Below are positions 1-11,379 of a stretch of 29,680 nucleotides of DNA, in pieces. The stretch spans positions 1-29,680 of the forward strand of contig CAYSUS010000092.1 in the NCBI GenBank assembly GCA_964434165.1, written 5' to 3'. Both the position numbers and the translations under genes were made by a program. The stretch comes from CAYSUS01 sp964434165. Lineage in GTDB: Bacteria; Planctomycetota; Planctomycetia; Pirellulales; Thermoguttaceae. Position 1 is the first letter of the stretch. Each line of letters opens with the position of its first letter. The notes beneath the pieces were generated by a model, which was not told where the DNA came from, ran no database searches, and worked only from the letters and a program-made list of their open reading frames with translations.

Positions 1-1095
1 CACATGGGCCACGACGACGACGCGCCCCGCCCGGGGTTCGACTACTGGGCAAGCTTCAAGGGCCAGGGCGTGTACTTCGACCCCGAGCTGAACATCAACG
101 GCGAGCGGTGGAAGTTCCAGGGCTACAACGCCGACGTGCTCACCGGCCTGGCCATCGACTGGCTCAAGAAGCAACAGGGCGGCAAGCGCCCCTTCTTCCT
201 GCACCTGGCGTACAAGGCGGTCCACTACCCGTTCCAGCCTGCCGAGCGGCATCGGGGGCGCTACGCGGACAAGCCGATCGACCTGCCCGAGACCATGGCC
301 CGCACCGAGCGCAACTACCGCACGCAGCCCCGCTGGGTCCGCGCGCGGCGGTATTCCATCCACGGCATCGACCACATGGAGACCGGCCCGTTCGACAAGG
401 ACCCCGTGCCGAGCCTCGACGCGCTCTACCGCGCCTACGCCGAGGCGGTCCACTCGCTCGACGAGAACCTGGGGCGGCTCCTCGACCATCTCAGCGAGTC
501 GGGCATGGCCGAGGATACGCTCCTGATCTACCTGGGCGACAACGGGTTCCACCTCGGCGAGCACGGGTTCTACGACAAGCGCGACGCCTTCGAGACCTCG
601 ATCCGTGTGCCCATGCTCGCCTGGGCCCCGGGCAGGATCGACGGCGGAAGGCGCATCGAGCCGATGGTGCAGAACATCGATGTTGCGCCCACGGTCCTCC
701 AGGCGATGGGCGTCGCGGCGCCCCAGGACGCCGGGTTCGACGGCCGTTCGCTGGTCCCCTTGCTTCGTGGCGAGAAGGTCGACGACTGGCGCGACCACAT
801 CCTCTACGAGTATCATTGGGAGTGGAACTTCCCGGCCACGCCCACGATGTTCGCCCTCCGTACCGACCGCTACAAGTACGTCTATTACCACGGCACGTGG
901 GACATCGACTCGTTCCACGACCTGGCGACCGACCCCCTGGAGCGGCACAACCTCATCCACGTGCCGGCCTATGAGGAGAAGATCGCCGAGCTTCGCGCCC
1001 GGCTCTTCCGCGCGCTGGAGGCCGGCGGCGGCCTCGACCTGCCCGTGCGCATCCCCCGCGGCGAGCGCCTCGACCAGCGCAAGCTGGCGCGGTAG
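1..1095 (+). CDS. S1-family sulfatase, 3' part (5' end outside window)
   Basis: This encodes the C-terminal 364 residues of a formylglycine-dependent (type I, S1) sulfatase, which hydrolyses sulfate esters, probably on a sulfated glycan. The frame is open from base 1. The first residues, HMG followed by PRPGFDYW, match the segment after the GKW motif of these enzymes, so the ATG at 4 is internal and the gene starts upstream. The metal-site motif LGDNGFHLGEHG is clear (Asp179-Asn180 counted from that ATG), followed by YDKRDAFE, IRVPMLAWAPG and the C-terminal segment TDRYKYVYYHGTWD that is typical of the family. The CxPSR formylglycine motif and any signal peptide lie outside the window and could not be checked. 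Carbohydrate-active genes further downstream (GH97, heparinase-like) support a role in glycan degradation. Substrate is unknown. Confidence 0.93.
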   Translation, partial: HMGHDDDAPRPGFDYWASFKGQGVYFDPELNINGERWKFQGYNADVLTGLAIDWLKKQQGGKRPFFLHLAYKAVHYPFQPAERHRGRYADKPIDLPETMARTERNYRTQPRWVRARRYSIHGIDHMETGPFDKDPVPSLDALYRAYAEAVHSLDENLGRLLDHLSESGMAEDTLLIYLGDNGFHLGEHGFYDKRDAFETSIRVPMLAWAPGRIDGGRRIEPMVQNIDVAPTVLQAMGVAAPQDAGFDGRSLVPLLRGEKVDDWRDHILYEYHWEWNFPATPTMFALRTDRYKYVYYHGTWDIDSFHDLATDPLERHNLIHVPAYEEKIAELRARLFRALEAGGGLDLPVRIPRGERLDQRKLAR

Positions 1096-1226
1096 GAGCC
1101 CAAGTCGAATCACAGCCGCAGGTTGCCCTCCCGCCGCGATCTGCCGTGCCGCGGGCAGCTCGCTCTTGGGGCGTTAGGCGCACGTTGCCATCCGGTTAGG
1201 ACTCGCCGAGTTCGGTCTGAAGGTCG

Positions 1227-1254
1227 TTGCCGAAACGCCCTGTTCGGGTAGCAT
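1227..1254 (+). promoter_or_regulatory. Candidate sigma70 promoter for the PQQ-propeller gene
   Basis: TTGCCG (1227-1232), a 16-base spacer and TAGCAT (1249-1254). A start of transcription just downstream would leave a leader of about 30 bases before the ATG at 1295 and would fall past the alternative ATG at 1253. The match to consensus is weak. Confidence 0.3.
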
Positions 1255-1294
1255 GCGTGTTTGGGAAGGCGACCTCGGGGGCCCGCAGAAGGGG

Positions 1295-2707
1295 ATGGCC
1301 AAGGTGAAGGATTCCACGCGGCGAGGATGGGTGGGACTCGCCCTGGCGGTCGTGGGCGCGGGCCTGGTGGCGGTCGGCGCGTCGTGCGGCTCGCGCGGAC
1401 CGGCGGCCGAGACTGGGGACAAGCCCTCGGACCTTGAGCCCGTCGTGACGCGGTCGGCCGCAGCGGGATCGCCGGCGCCCAAGCTCCACGAGCGGAGCGA
1501 GTCGGAACAGGCGGCGGCCGTGGCCCTGGGATGGCCCAACCTCTTCGGCCCCACCTTCGACAGCGTGTCGTACGAGACGGGTTTTCGGGCCGAGTGGCCC
1601 GACGAAGGTCCGCCGGAGGTGTGGCGGTCCGGCGTGGGCCGGGGCTATGCCTCGCCGGTGGTGAGCGGGGATCGGCTCGTGGTGTTTCACCGCCAGGGCA
1701 ACGAGGAGATCGTCGATTGCCTGGACGCGGCGACCGGCCAGGCGCGGTGGCGATTCGGCTACGCGACGGCCTTCGAGCCGCAGATCGCTTACAGCGACGG
1801 GCCCTACGCCACGCCGGCGATCGCCGGGGGCCGGGTGTTCACCTTCGGCGCGCAAGGGATGCTCCACGGCATCGAGCTGGAGACGGGCGAAAAGCTGTGG
1901 GGGCGCAACCTCCACGACGAGTACTGCGTCGAGCCCGGCCTGTACGCCCCGGCGGCCAGCCCCGTCGTGATGGGCGACCGGGTGATCGTCCAGGTGGGCG
2001 GGCACGCGACCGGGGCCGGCGTCGTGGCCTTCGACGCGGCCACGGGCCACCCGCTGTGGAAGGCGACCAGCGACCGGCCGAGCTGCGCCACGCCCTGCCC
2101 CGCCGTGATCCACGGCCGGCCGTACGTGTTCGTCTGGACGGCGGCCGGGCTGGTGTCGCTCGATCCGGCCTCCGGCGAGGAGCACTGGCGGATCGCGTTC
2201 CAGCCCACCCAGGAGGCGAAGATCAACGCCTCCTCGCCCGTCGTGGTCGATGACCTGGTGGTCGTGTCGGGCTACTCGATCGGGACGCTCTGCGTCGAAG
2301 TATTGCCCGACGGCAGCGGCCGCGAGCTGTGGCGGGGCGGGCCGCGCCTGTTGGACAGCCAGTACGCGACGATGATCGCCTCGCAGGGCTGCGTGGCGGC
2401 CTTCTCCACGGTGAACCACGACTTCCGCGCCCTCGACGCGGCCTCCGGCGAGGTGCTCTGGAAGTGGCGCTCCAAGCTCCTCGATCCCAACGGCATCGCC
2501 CTGTGCGGCCAGATGATCCTCTTCGATCGCCACGGGCGCCTGGCGCTGGTCGAGTTCGACCGCAGCGACCTCCGCCTCCGCTCCATGACCGGCCGGCCCA
2601 TCCTCCAGCGGCCCTGCTACTCGGCCCCGGCGTTGAGCGACGGGCTGCTCTACCTCCGCAACGAGGAGGAGCTGGTATGCCTGGACCTGCGTGCGGTCGG
2701 GCCGTAG
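1295..2707 (+). CDS. Exported PQQ-type beta-propeller repeat protein
   Basis: This is a protein of about 470 residues with an N-terminal membrane or signal segment (GWVGLALAVVGAGLVAVGAS) ending in a Cys at residue 31. It could be a lipoprotein, but the lipobox is poor because Gly sits at -3. The rest is a series of outer-membrane-assembly/PQQ-type propeller blades with the recurring pattern 'LDAATGQARWRF', 'IELETGEKLWG', 'FDAATGHPLWKA', 'LDPASGEEHWRI' and 'LDAASGEVLWKW'. Such propellers are abundant and functionally diverse in planctomycetes, and no quinone-dehydrogenase catalytic residues are apparent. An in-frame ATG at 1253 would add 14 residues. I prefer 1295 because the basic residues then directly precede the hydrophobic segment and AGAAGGGG lies just upstream. 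Function unknown beyond a periplasmic or cell-surface binding or scaffold role. Confidence 0.85.
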   Translation: MAKVKDSTRRGWVGLALAVVGAGLVAVGASCGSRGPAAETGDKPSDLEPVVTRSAAAGSPAPKLHERSESEQAAAVALGWPNLFGPTFDSVSYETGFRAEWPDEGPPEVWRSGVGRGYASPVVSGDRLVVFHRQGNEEIVDCLDAATGQARWRFGYATAFEPQIAYSDGPYATPAIAGGRVFTFGAQGMLHGIELETGEKLWGRNLHDEYCVEPGLYAPAASPVVMGDRVIVQVGGHATGAGVVAFDAATGHPLWKATSDRPSCATPCPAVIHGRPYVFVWTAAGLVSLDPASGEEHWRIAFQPTQEAKINASSPVVVDDLVVVSGYSIGTLCVEVLPDGSGRELWRGGPRLLDSQYATMIASQGCVAAFSTVNHDFRALDAASGEVLWKWRSKLLDPNGIALCGQMILFDRHGRLALVEFDRSDLRLRSMTGRPILQRPCYSAPALSDGLLYLRNEEELVCLDLRAVGP

Positions 2708-2861
2708 CGAGGTCGCGTTCGCGCTTCGGCAGGCCGGACTCGCTGGCCTGCCGGGCGAGCCGGCAGGGAGCCTGGCGGGTGGGTGTCTCCGTCTGAGCCG
2801 GCACGTTCCGCTTAACGCGCAAGGCCGTACCGGGGCGCGACTTCGGGGCCGCGGTTGTTCG

Positions 2862-2890
2862 TTGACAATCGATCCTAAGCCATTTAGACT
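2862..2890 (+). promoter_or_regulatory. Strong sigma70-type promoter of argH
   Basis: A perfect -35 TTGACA (2862-2867), a 17-base spacer and a -10 TAGACT (2885-2890) lie about 50 bases upstream of the GTG start of argH. The surroundings are locally AT-richer than the flanking DNA. Confidence 0.75.
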
Positions 2891-2942
2891 TAACGAGTTG
2901 GTGCGGATTGTGCATCCTCTCTTCCTTGCCGGAAACGTGCTT

Positions 2943-4364
<1,422 letters not shown>

Positions 4365-4414
4365 AGGACGACAACCAACCGAACCCCCCGCCGACGACAT
4401 CTGCGAGACCGACG

Positions 4415-6667
4415 ATGACGCTGCAACCGCGACTGGCCTGCACCTTTCCGGCGATTCTGCTCGTGGCGCTGCTTTGCGGCACGGGCGCACGCGTGCTGGG
4501 GCAGGCGCCGAAGCTCCCGCCGCCGCCGCGCGAGTCCGACCCGGCCGTCGAAGGCATCCTGGCCACCAATCCGCAGACGCCGAAGGAGAAGACCCGCGCG
4601 GCCGAGCTGCTGGCCGACCTGGGACGGCCCGCGCTGGCCAAGGGCCTGTTGAAGCAGGTCCTCGACGCGACCCTCAACGCGGAGCAACTGGCCGACCTGG
4701 GCGAAGAGCTCGGCGCGACCGCGTTCACCGAGCTGGCGGCGCGCAGCGACGTGGCCCCGGAGGGCCGGCAGTTGGCCGCGGCGGTGCTCGAGGCCATGAA
4801 CGCGCGGGCCCAGGACCCCCAACGGCTCGGCGCGCTGGTCAAGCAGCTCCAGGACGCGTCGCGCGACGCCCGCCATCGCGCGCTGGCGGGCCTGGTCGAG
4901 GCCCGGGGAGCCGCCGTGGCCCCGCTGCTTGCGGCCCTGGCCGATCCGGCCCGCAAGTCGGAGCACGCCGCCGCGCGCGCGGCCCTGGCGCAACTGAAGG
5001 GCGACGCCGTGGGACCGCTGATCGGCATCCTGGAGTCGGACGACGCGCCCATGGCGGCCCACGCCGCGCAAGTCCTCGGCCAGATGGAGGCCGAGGAGGC
5101 GATCCTGTATCTGCTCGAGCCGTACGTGTCGGCGGAGAGCGAGCCGGCGGTGCGATCGGCGGCCGGGGCGGCGCTTCTGAAGCTGGTGGGCGAGCTGCCG
5201 ACCGGGCCGGAGGCCGCCGCCCTGCTGGCACGCTTCGCGCGGGAGTACTTCGACGACGAGCGGGCCATCGACGAGGACCTCCAGGGCAATACCACCGTTT
5301 GGCGGTGGGACCCGGCCAAGAAGCAGCCGGTCGGCGAGGAGCTTCCGGCCGAGATCGCGCGTCGGGTGCTGTCGGCGCGCCTGGCCCGCGAGGCGTTCGC
5401 CCTGGCGCCCGACGAACCGCAGATCCGCCGGCTGCACCTGGCCACGATGCTGGAGCTGGCCAAGTACGAAGCGGGCCTGGACCAGCCGCTGCCGCACGGG
5501 GAGGGGACGGCCGCGGCGCGCGCGGCCGCCTTCGACGTGGAGGTGATCGAGGAGGTGCTCGACCACGCGATGCGGACCGGTCACGCGCCGGCCGCGGCCG
5601 CGGCGGCCGAGATCCTGGGGCGCAAGGCCGAGCCCGGCGAGGTGCTCCAGGGCGGCGGCACGCCCGCCCCGCTCGTGCTGGCCCTTCGGCACGGCGACCG
5701 GCGGCTTCGCATGGCGGCCCTGGGCGCGATCATGGCGCTGAAGCCGCAGCAGCGATTCCCGGGATCGAGCTTCGTCCCCGAGGCCCTGGAGTTCTTCGCG
5801 GCCTCGCAGGGTCGGCGCCGCGCCCTGGTGGCCGCGCCCAACGTCGAGGCGTCGATGAGCCTGACCGGCTACCTGACGGCCCGGGGGTACGAGGTGGATG
5901 CCGTGGTCGGCGGGCGCGCGGCGGTCGAGCATCTGATCGCCTCGCCGGACTACGAGCTGGTGTTCCTCGACGCCCGGCTGAGCTATCCGCCGACCGGCCG
6001 GTTGATCCAGCAGCTTCGGCGCGACGGGCGGACCGCGCCGCTGCCGGTGGCGGTGATCGCCGACCACGGGCTGTACGAGAAGGCCCAGCGCATGGTGCGC
6101 GACGATCCGCGCTCCGCGGCCTTCCATCGGCCCCACGCGGCCGAGGCGGCCCACTGGCAGATCGACCGGCTGGCGAAGCTCCCCGGCCGCGCGGAGGTCC
6201 CCGTCCAGGAGCGGCAGCGGCAGGCCGCCCAGGCCGTGGCCTGGCTGGCCGAGCTGGGGGCCGAGAGGCCGGGCATCTACGACCTCCAGCGCGCGGAGGA
6301 CACGCTTCGCGCGGCCTTGTTCGTGCCGGCGCTGAGCGAGCAGGCGGCCAGGGTCCTCGGATCGGTCGGCACGCCGGAAAGCCAGGTGGCGCTGGTCGAT
6401 CTGGCCAGCCGGGCGACCCAGCCGATCGAGGTCCGCCGGGCCGCCGCGGACGCGTTCGCGCGGAGCGTCCGAAAGCACGGCATCCTGCTGACCACCGACC
6501 AGATCCGCCGGCAGTACGACCGCTACAACGCCAGCGCCGAGGCGGACGCCCAGACGCAGAAGGTGCTCGGCTCGCTTCTGGACGCCATCGAGGCCCCGAC
6601 CCAGCCGGTAGCCGCGGCCGACCCCGATCAAGCGCCGCCGGAGGAGAATCCGGAAGGAAGCCCATGA
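4415..6667 (+). CDS. Exported HEAT-repeat protein with a receiver-like (CheY-fold) domain
   Basis: About 750 residues. The start at 4415 gives a clean signal peptide (MTLQPRL, a hydrophobic core, then GARVLGQA); an in-frame ATG at 4298 would lie inside argH and add a non-conserved tail. Alpha-helical HEAT-like repeats occupy roughly residues 60-290 (for example VAPLLAALADPARKSEHAAARAAL), with more near the C-terminus (QVALVDLASRATQPIEVRRAA). Between them, about residues 470-590, is a segment with the layout of a response-regulator receiver: ALVAAPNVEA, GYEVDAVVGGRAAVEHL, YELVFLDARLS (Asp519 at the phospho-acceptor position), PLPVAVIADHG and AAFHRPH. The acidic pair near the first strand and the usual Lys are not evident, so phosphorylation is doubtful. 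It lies 64 bases upstream of an AAA+ activator that lacks a receiver. Function unknown; a sensory or scaffolding role is only a guess. Confidence 0.8.
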   Translation: MTLQPRLACTFPAILLVALLCGTGARVLGQAPKLPPPPRESDPAVEGILATNPQTPKEKTRAAELLADLGRPALAKGLLKQVLDATLNAEQLADLGEELGATAFTELAARSDVAPEGRQLAAAVLEAMNARAQDPQRLGALVKQLQDASRDARHRALAGLVEARGAAVAPLLAALADPARKSEHAAARAALAQLKGDAVGPLIGILESDDAPMAAHAAQVLGQMEAEEAILYLLEPYVSAESEPAVRSAAGAALLKLVGELPTGPEAAALLARFAREYFDDERAIDEDLQGNTTVWRWDPAKKQPVGEELPAEIARRVLSARLAREAFALAPDEPQIRRLHLATMLELAKYEAGLDQPLPHGEGTAAARAAAFDVEVIEEVLDHAMRTGHAPAAAAAAEILGRKAEPGEVLQGGGTPAPLVLALRHGDRRLRMAALGAIMALKPQQRFPGSSFVPEALEFFAASQGRRRALVAAPNVEASMSLTGYLTARGYEVDAVVGGRAAVEHLIASPDYELVFLDARLSYPPTGRLIQQLRRDGRTAPLPVAVIADHGLYEKAQRMVRDDPRSAAFHRPHAAEAAHWQIDRLAKLPGRAEVPVQERQRQAAQAVAWLAELGAERPGIYDLQRAEDTLRAALFVPALSEQAARVLGSVGTPESQVALVDLASRATQPIEVRRAAADAFARSVRKHGILLTTDQIRRQYDRYNASAEADAQTQKVLGSLLDAIEAPTQPVAAADPDQAPPEENPEGSP

Positions 6668-6731
6668 GCCCCGCCGGGGCCGCGGCCCGTCGAGGGCGGC
6701 CGCGTCGCCGGGAACCGAGTCGGGTGACGAC

Positions 6732-7862
<1,131 letters not shown>

Positions 7863-7909
7863 CGCCCGGTGCCGCGGGGTCGAGCGGGGCCGGAGCCGCT
7901 CTTTCCGAA

Positions 7910-7930
7910 CCGACACCGCGGCGGTGTCGG
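7910..7930. terminator. Hairpin between convergent genes
   Basis: CCGACACCG (7910-7918) and CGGTGTCGG (7922-7930) form a 9-bp perfect stem with a 3-base loop between the ends of the AAA+ activator and heparinase-like genes. Neither strand has a following T-run, so intrinsic termination is uncertain. Confidence 0.4.
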
Positions 7931-7991
7931 CGGAACGCCCCGCTCCCGCACGGTCGCGGCTCGGGTTCTTGCGCGCTGGACTGCGGCGTCT

Positions 7992-10070
7992 CTACCGCCC
8001 CAACGCCGCAACCCACTCCGGCACCGCCAGGGTCGTCTTCGCCCCGGCGACCGTGACCTCGATCCGCCGGGGCCCGCTGGCTCGATACGACGCACGGGGC
8101 GGCTCCGTCTCCTCGGCGCCGGTCGCCGTGAGGACGTGCAGGAAGACCGTCTCGGAGCCGTCGCCCACCGGGTCGATCTGCACCACGTTCCGGCCGAACT
8201 TGCGATGGTAGGAGTTGCCCTCGACGGGTCCCAGCGGCTTCCCCTCCGCATCGAAGCTCTCGGCCTTGCCCTCGCTGTGCAGGACGAGCCGGTAGTCGCG
8301 GGGCAGAAGCGTCCGACAGAACAGGCGGCCCTCCGGGGCCTTGGGCTCCAGGGCCGGATCGGCCCAGTTAAGATCCGGCATCCGGCCGATGACGGTGAGC
8401 AGGCGCTCGCCGACCCCGGGACGCTGGCTGCAATGGAGCTGCCACTGCCGCCGGATCTCCGGCTTGGCCGCCTCCACGATGTCCAGCACGACGAGGTGCT
8501 TCTTGTCCAGCCACACGAATTCCCGGGTCCAGTGCCTGCACTTGGTGTCGGGGTTCGTCCCGGTCAAGTCGGCGCGGCAGCGGGCCTCGCCCTCGCCGAC
8601 CTGCCAGTCGGTGATCCGGGCGACGTCCAGACCGTGGCGATCGCGGATCTGAAGCCACTGGTCCCAGGTCGTGTGGTCCGACTTCATCCCCCGCCGGCTC
8701 CGCTGGTCTCCGCGATCGTCCGCGATGGCCGGATCGGTGAAGAGGACCACGTTGGTCGAGATGCAGTTGCGGTGGTACTGGTCGGGCGGGGAGTCGTAAC
8801 TGGAGTACTTCCCGCTGCGGGCCGCCAGCGGCGCGTATTTGAACACCTGGAATTCCCCGGCCGCCACGCCGCCGTGGACGTTCATGGGATCGCCGCAGCG
8901 GAAGAACACGTGGGTGGCCTCGTCCGGCCGGCCCGCCTGGGGCCACGCGCTGCGGAAGAACCCGTAGCCGCAGCTCTCGCGCCCAAACAGCGCGGCGCGC
9001 GGGAGGTCGGCGAGCGGCTTCGGGGCCAGCGAGGGGTCGCGGAAGATGAGGTTGTGGCTGTAGTTGGGGTGGTACAGCGCGGAGCCGCAGCGGCCGGCCC
9101 ATCGCTGCGACCAGGCGCGGCCGTGGCCGTCGCGCGTCACGTAGCTGGCGATGTCCAGCCCCTGGCAGAACTGGTCGTGCGTCTGCCAGTCGCCTCGGTA
9201 CTGGTCGTTGATGTCGGTGAACGCGAATCCGGGACGCATGTACCAGAGGTAGAAGCGCACGATGCCGCCGAGCCAGTCGCCCTGCTCGGCGCGGATCCAG
9301 TCGGCGGGATTGCGATCGGTGGCCGACCACCAGGCGGCGCAGATGCTGGGCAGATCGACGTACGTGTAGTAGAGCGTGTACGTCGCGCCGGTCGCGGCCC
9401 CGTCAACCCACGCGTACGCCTTGAAGAAGTCGTCGGCGCCGAGCTGGCGAAACGTCTCCAGGTAGCCTTCGGCCTTGTCGCTGACGCCGTCCAGCGCCAG
9501 TCCAGCCACGCACAGGCCGGCCAGGGCGCCGGGCGTGCGGCTGTAGAAGAACGGGGCCCGGCCGCCGCGCACGTGGGCGGCGGCCTCGTCCGCGGCCTTC
9601 TCGATCTTGGCGATGGTCGCGCGGCGCGTGGGCTCGTCAAGCTCTTCGTAGAGCCAGTCGAACAGGGCGGCCATCTGCATCAGGTTCAGCCCGCGGCCGC
9701 TCCAGCTCCCGCCGCCCGTATTCATGCGCTTCAGACCTGCAATCGCCGCGTCGAGGTCTTCCCTCTTCCCTTCGACCATCCACAGCAGGCCGCGTCCCAT
9801 GGGCCGCGACCGCCACTTCTCGCGCACGCCTGGCAGGTCGGGCTCGTTGAGCAGGGTGCGGAGCTTGGCGACGGTCAGTCCCTCGAAGGAGTCGGCCCGG
9901 AGGAAGATCCTCGGCCGGACCTGCAATACCTCGGCGTCGAACGGATTCTTCTCAGCCGCTCGTGCCGCGGCGCAACTGCACAGCGATAGCCCAAGCGCCA
10001 GACACCAGGCAGCCTTGCGGCGTGCGGGCGCGGCCCGTCGGCTCCGCGGGTCGAACTGAAGACGGATCAC
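7992..10070 (-). CDS. Heparinase II/III-family (alginate-lyase-like) exported protein
   Basis: About 692 residues. It begins with a signal sequence (AAWCLALGLSLCSCAAARA; a lipoprotein Cys is possible), followed by an alpha/alpha-toroid region rich in Trp and Tyr (LFDWLYEELDEPTRRATI, SICAAWWSATDRNPADW, YHPNYSHNLIF). The C-terminal beta-sandwich is of heparinase II/III type (GYGFFRSAW, HVFFRCGDPMNVHGG, GEFQVFKYAPLAARSGKY, NCISTNVVL). Family members cleave uronic-acid-containing polysaccharides by beta-elimination in the periplasm or outside the cell. The start is GTG at 10070: AAGGAG lies eight bases upstream, and the GTGA overlaps the stop of the M14 peptidase gene, indicating translational coupling. 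The long frame open upstream of this is antisense to nothing conserved and is not coding. Substrate is not deducible; some relatives are known only as uncharacterised lyase-like proteins. Confidence 0.85.
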   Translation of the reverse strand: MIRLQFDPRSRRAAPARRKAAWCLALGLSLCSCAAARAAEKNPFDAEVLQVRPRIFLRADSFEGLTVAKLRTLLNEPDLPGVREKWRSRPMGRGLLWMVEGKREDLDAAIAGLKRMNTGGGSWSGRGLNLMQMAALFDWLYEELDEPTRRATIAKIEKAADEAAAHVRGGRAPFFYSRTPGALAGLCVAGLALDGVSDKAEGYLETFRQLGADDFFKAYAWVDGAATGATYTLYYTYVDLPSICAAWWSATDRNPADWIRAEQGDWLGGIVRFYLWYMRPGFAFTDINDQYRGDWQTHDQFCQGLDIASYVTRDGHGRAWSQRWAGRCGSALYHPNYSHNLIFRDPSLAPKPLADLPRAALFGRESCGYGFFRSAWPQAGRPDEATHVFFRCGDPMNVHGGVAAGEFQVFKYAPLAARSGKYSSYDSPPDQYHRNCISTNVVLFTDPAIADDRGDQRSRRGMKSDHTTWDQWLQIRDRHGLDVARITDWQVGEGEARCRADLTGTNPDTKCRHWTREFVWLDKKHLVVLDIVEAAKPEIRRQWQLHCSQRPGVGERLLTVIGRMPDLNWADPALEPKAPEGRLFCRTLLPRDYRLVLHSEGKAESFDAEGKPLGPVEGNSYHRKFGRNVVQIDPVGDGSETVFLHVLTATGAEETEPPRASYRASGPRRIEVTVAGAKTTLAVPEWVAALGR

Positions 10071-11335
10071 GGATCTTCTCCTTCCCTGTCCAGCGTATCG
10101 AAGTACTCGGAAAACACCGGCCGCAACTGCCGTCCGAACTGGGCCCAGGCGGCACCCGTCGGGGGCTGCTTGAGCCCGGCGATCCAGTTGCAGTTGAACT
10201 CCAGGATGCAGGCGTCGATGCCGTAGCGCTCCAGCAGACCCTCGCCCAGCGAGCCGGGGTTGCGGTGCCCGGGCCCGGAGCTGCCCTCGGTGAACCACGT
10301 GTGCTGGCGCAGCAGCCGCTCCAGAAGGTGCATGCGCTCCACGTGCCGGTCGAGATCCTCCACGGGCGGCCGGCTGATGTGAAGCCCTCCCCCCTCGTCG
10401 TTGTGCAGGTCGATCGCCAGGTGCAGCGGCTTGCCACGCTGGTGCATTCTCCGGATCCACGTCTCCAGGGCGTGGTTCTCCGGGGCCAGCGCGGGGTCGG
10501 CCGGACGATCCCAGTTCCGGTTCAGGTCGCGGCCCTGCATGTTGAACCGCGTCCAGCCCCGGGCCACGCCGTCCTTGTTGGCCATGGGCAGCACGTAGAT
10601 GCAGCACCGTTTCAGGCACGCGCGCGAGGCCTCGTCGTCCTCCAGCAGCGCGCGGATCAGGCCCTCGACGGCCCAGTTCCCGCCGGCCTCCCACGGGTGG
10701 GCCCGCGCGCGGAGGAGGACCCGGCAGGGAGCCTCCGGATCGCCCACGCGCACGACCTCCAGCGGCCGGCCCTCCACGGTTCGGCCGATCGGCTCGACCT
10801 CGACGAGCCGATGATCGCGGATCGCCTTGAGCAGCCGATCCAGGTCGCTCACGCGGTACGGCTCCATGCGCGCGAGGTACAGCGACGGGCCGTCGAGATG
10901 AACGCGCAGCCGAAGCAGGTTGCCCTCGAGAAACTCGGCCGGCACGACGCGCCATTTCCGGCCGTCGGAGGAGACGAAACAGATACTCTTCTTCGAAACG
11001 GCGGCGCCGGGTCTGCCGTTATAGACGTTGTCGAAGTTGTGCAGGATGAGCGTCACGTCGGCGCCGGGCGTGCCCTGGAGCTGGAAGTGCCAGTGACCGG
11101 CCGCCCGGTTGGGAGAGCTCCGCTCGTAGTCGTAGAGCAGGTGGGCGTGAACGGTCCCGTCCTCGGCGGTCTCCCACTGCAAGGGCGAGGCGTTCTCGAA
11201 TCCGTAGTGGATGAACGTCAGGGCGGCCTTTGCCTCGGCGGGCGCCTCGGCCCCCTGCGCCGCGGCGGCCAGGGCGCCCGCCAGCATCACGCCAGGCCCC
11301 GTCGCCCACCACCGCGTTCTCGGGTGTCGTCTCAT
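10067..11335 (-). CDS. M14 zinc carboxypeptidase with CCP-like N-terminal domain, exported
   Basis: 422 residues: a signal peptide (about 1-29), a beta-rich N-terminal domain (about 40-160; HWHFQLQG, LILHNFDNVYNGRPG, YLARMEPYRVSDLDRLL) like that preceding the catalytic domain in Nna1/AGBL-type cytosolic carboxypeptidases, then the M14 peptidase domain. Zinc ligands are His213, Glu216 (AHPWEAGG) and His311 (AIDLHNDE). The substrate-binding set appears as GRDLNRNW (around 269-274), and Glu379 (ILEFN) fits the catalytic base. The start ATG at 11335 has GGAGGT about eight bases upstream. It lies 44 bases after the methyltransferase/propeller gene and overlaps the heparinase-like gene by four bases, so all three probably form an operon. 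The expected activity is removal of C-terminal residues or gamma-linked side chains from peptides; the natural substrate is unknown. Confidence 0.9.
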   Translation of the reverse strand: MRRHPRTRWWATGPGVMLAGALAAAAQGAEAPAEAKAALTFIHYGFENASPLQWETAEDGTVHAHLLYDYERSSPNRAAGHWHFQLQGTPGADVTLILHNFDNVYNGRPGAAVSKKSICFVSSDGRKWRVVPAEFLEGNLLRLRVHLDGPSLYLARMEPYRVSDLDRLLKAIRDHRLVEVEPIGRTVEGRPLEVVRVGDPEAPCRVLLRARAHPWEAGGNWAVEGLIRALLEDDEASRACLKRCCIYVLPMANKDGVARGWTRFNMQGRDLNRNWDRPADPALAPENHALETWIRRMHQRGKPLHLAIDLHNDEGGGLHISRPPVEDLDRHVERMHLLERLLRQHTWFTEGSSGPGHRNPGSLGEGLLERYGIDACILEFNCNWIAGLKQPPTGAAWAQFGRQLRPVFSEYFDTLDREGEDP

Positions 11336-11379
11336 ACTGGTTGACCTCCAGAGAGCCAATGCCGTGAGCAGCGGCGCGG

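Noticed and set aside
7869..9989. 706-codon + strand open frame opposite the heparinase-like gene
   Set aside because: Antisense shadow; the - strand has a ribosome site, a coupled start and family motifs.
10071..10955. Upstream extension of the heparinase-like frame through the M14 gene
   Set aside because: It overlaps conserved M14 sequence; the GTG at 10070 has an AAGGAG site and a GTGA overlap.
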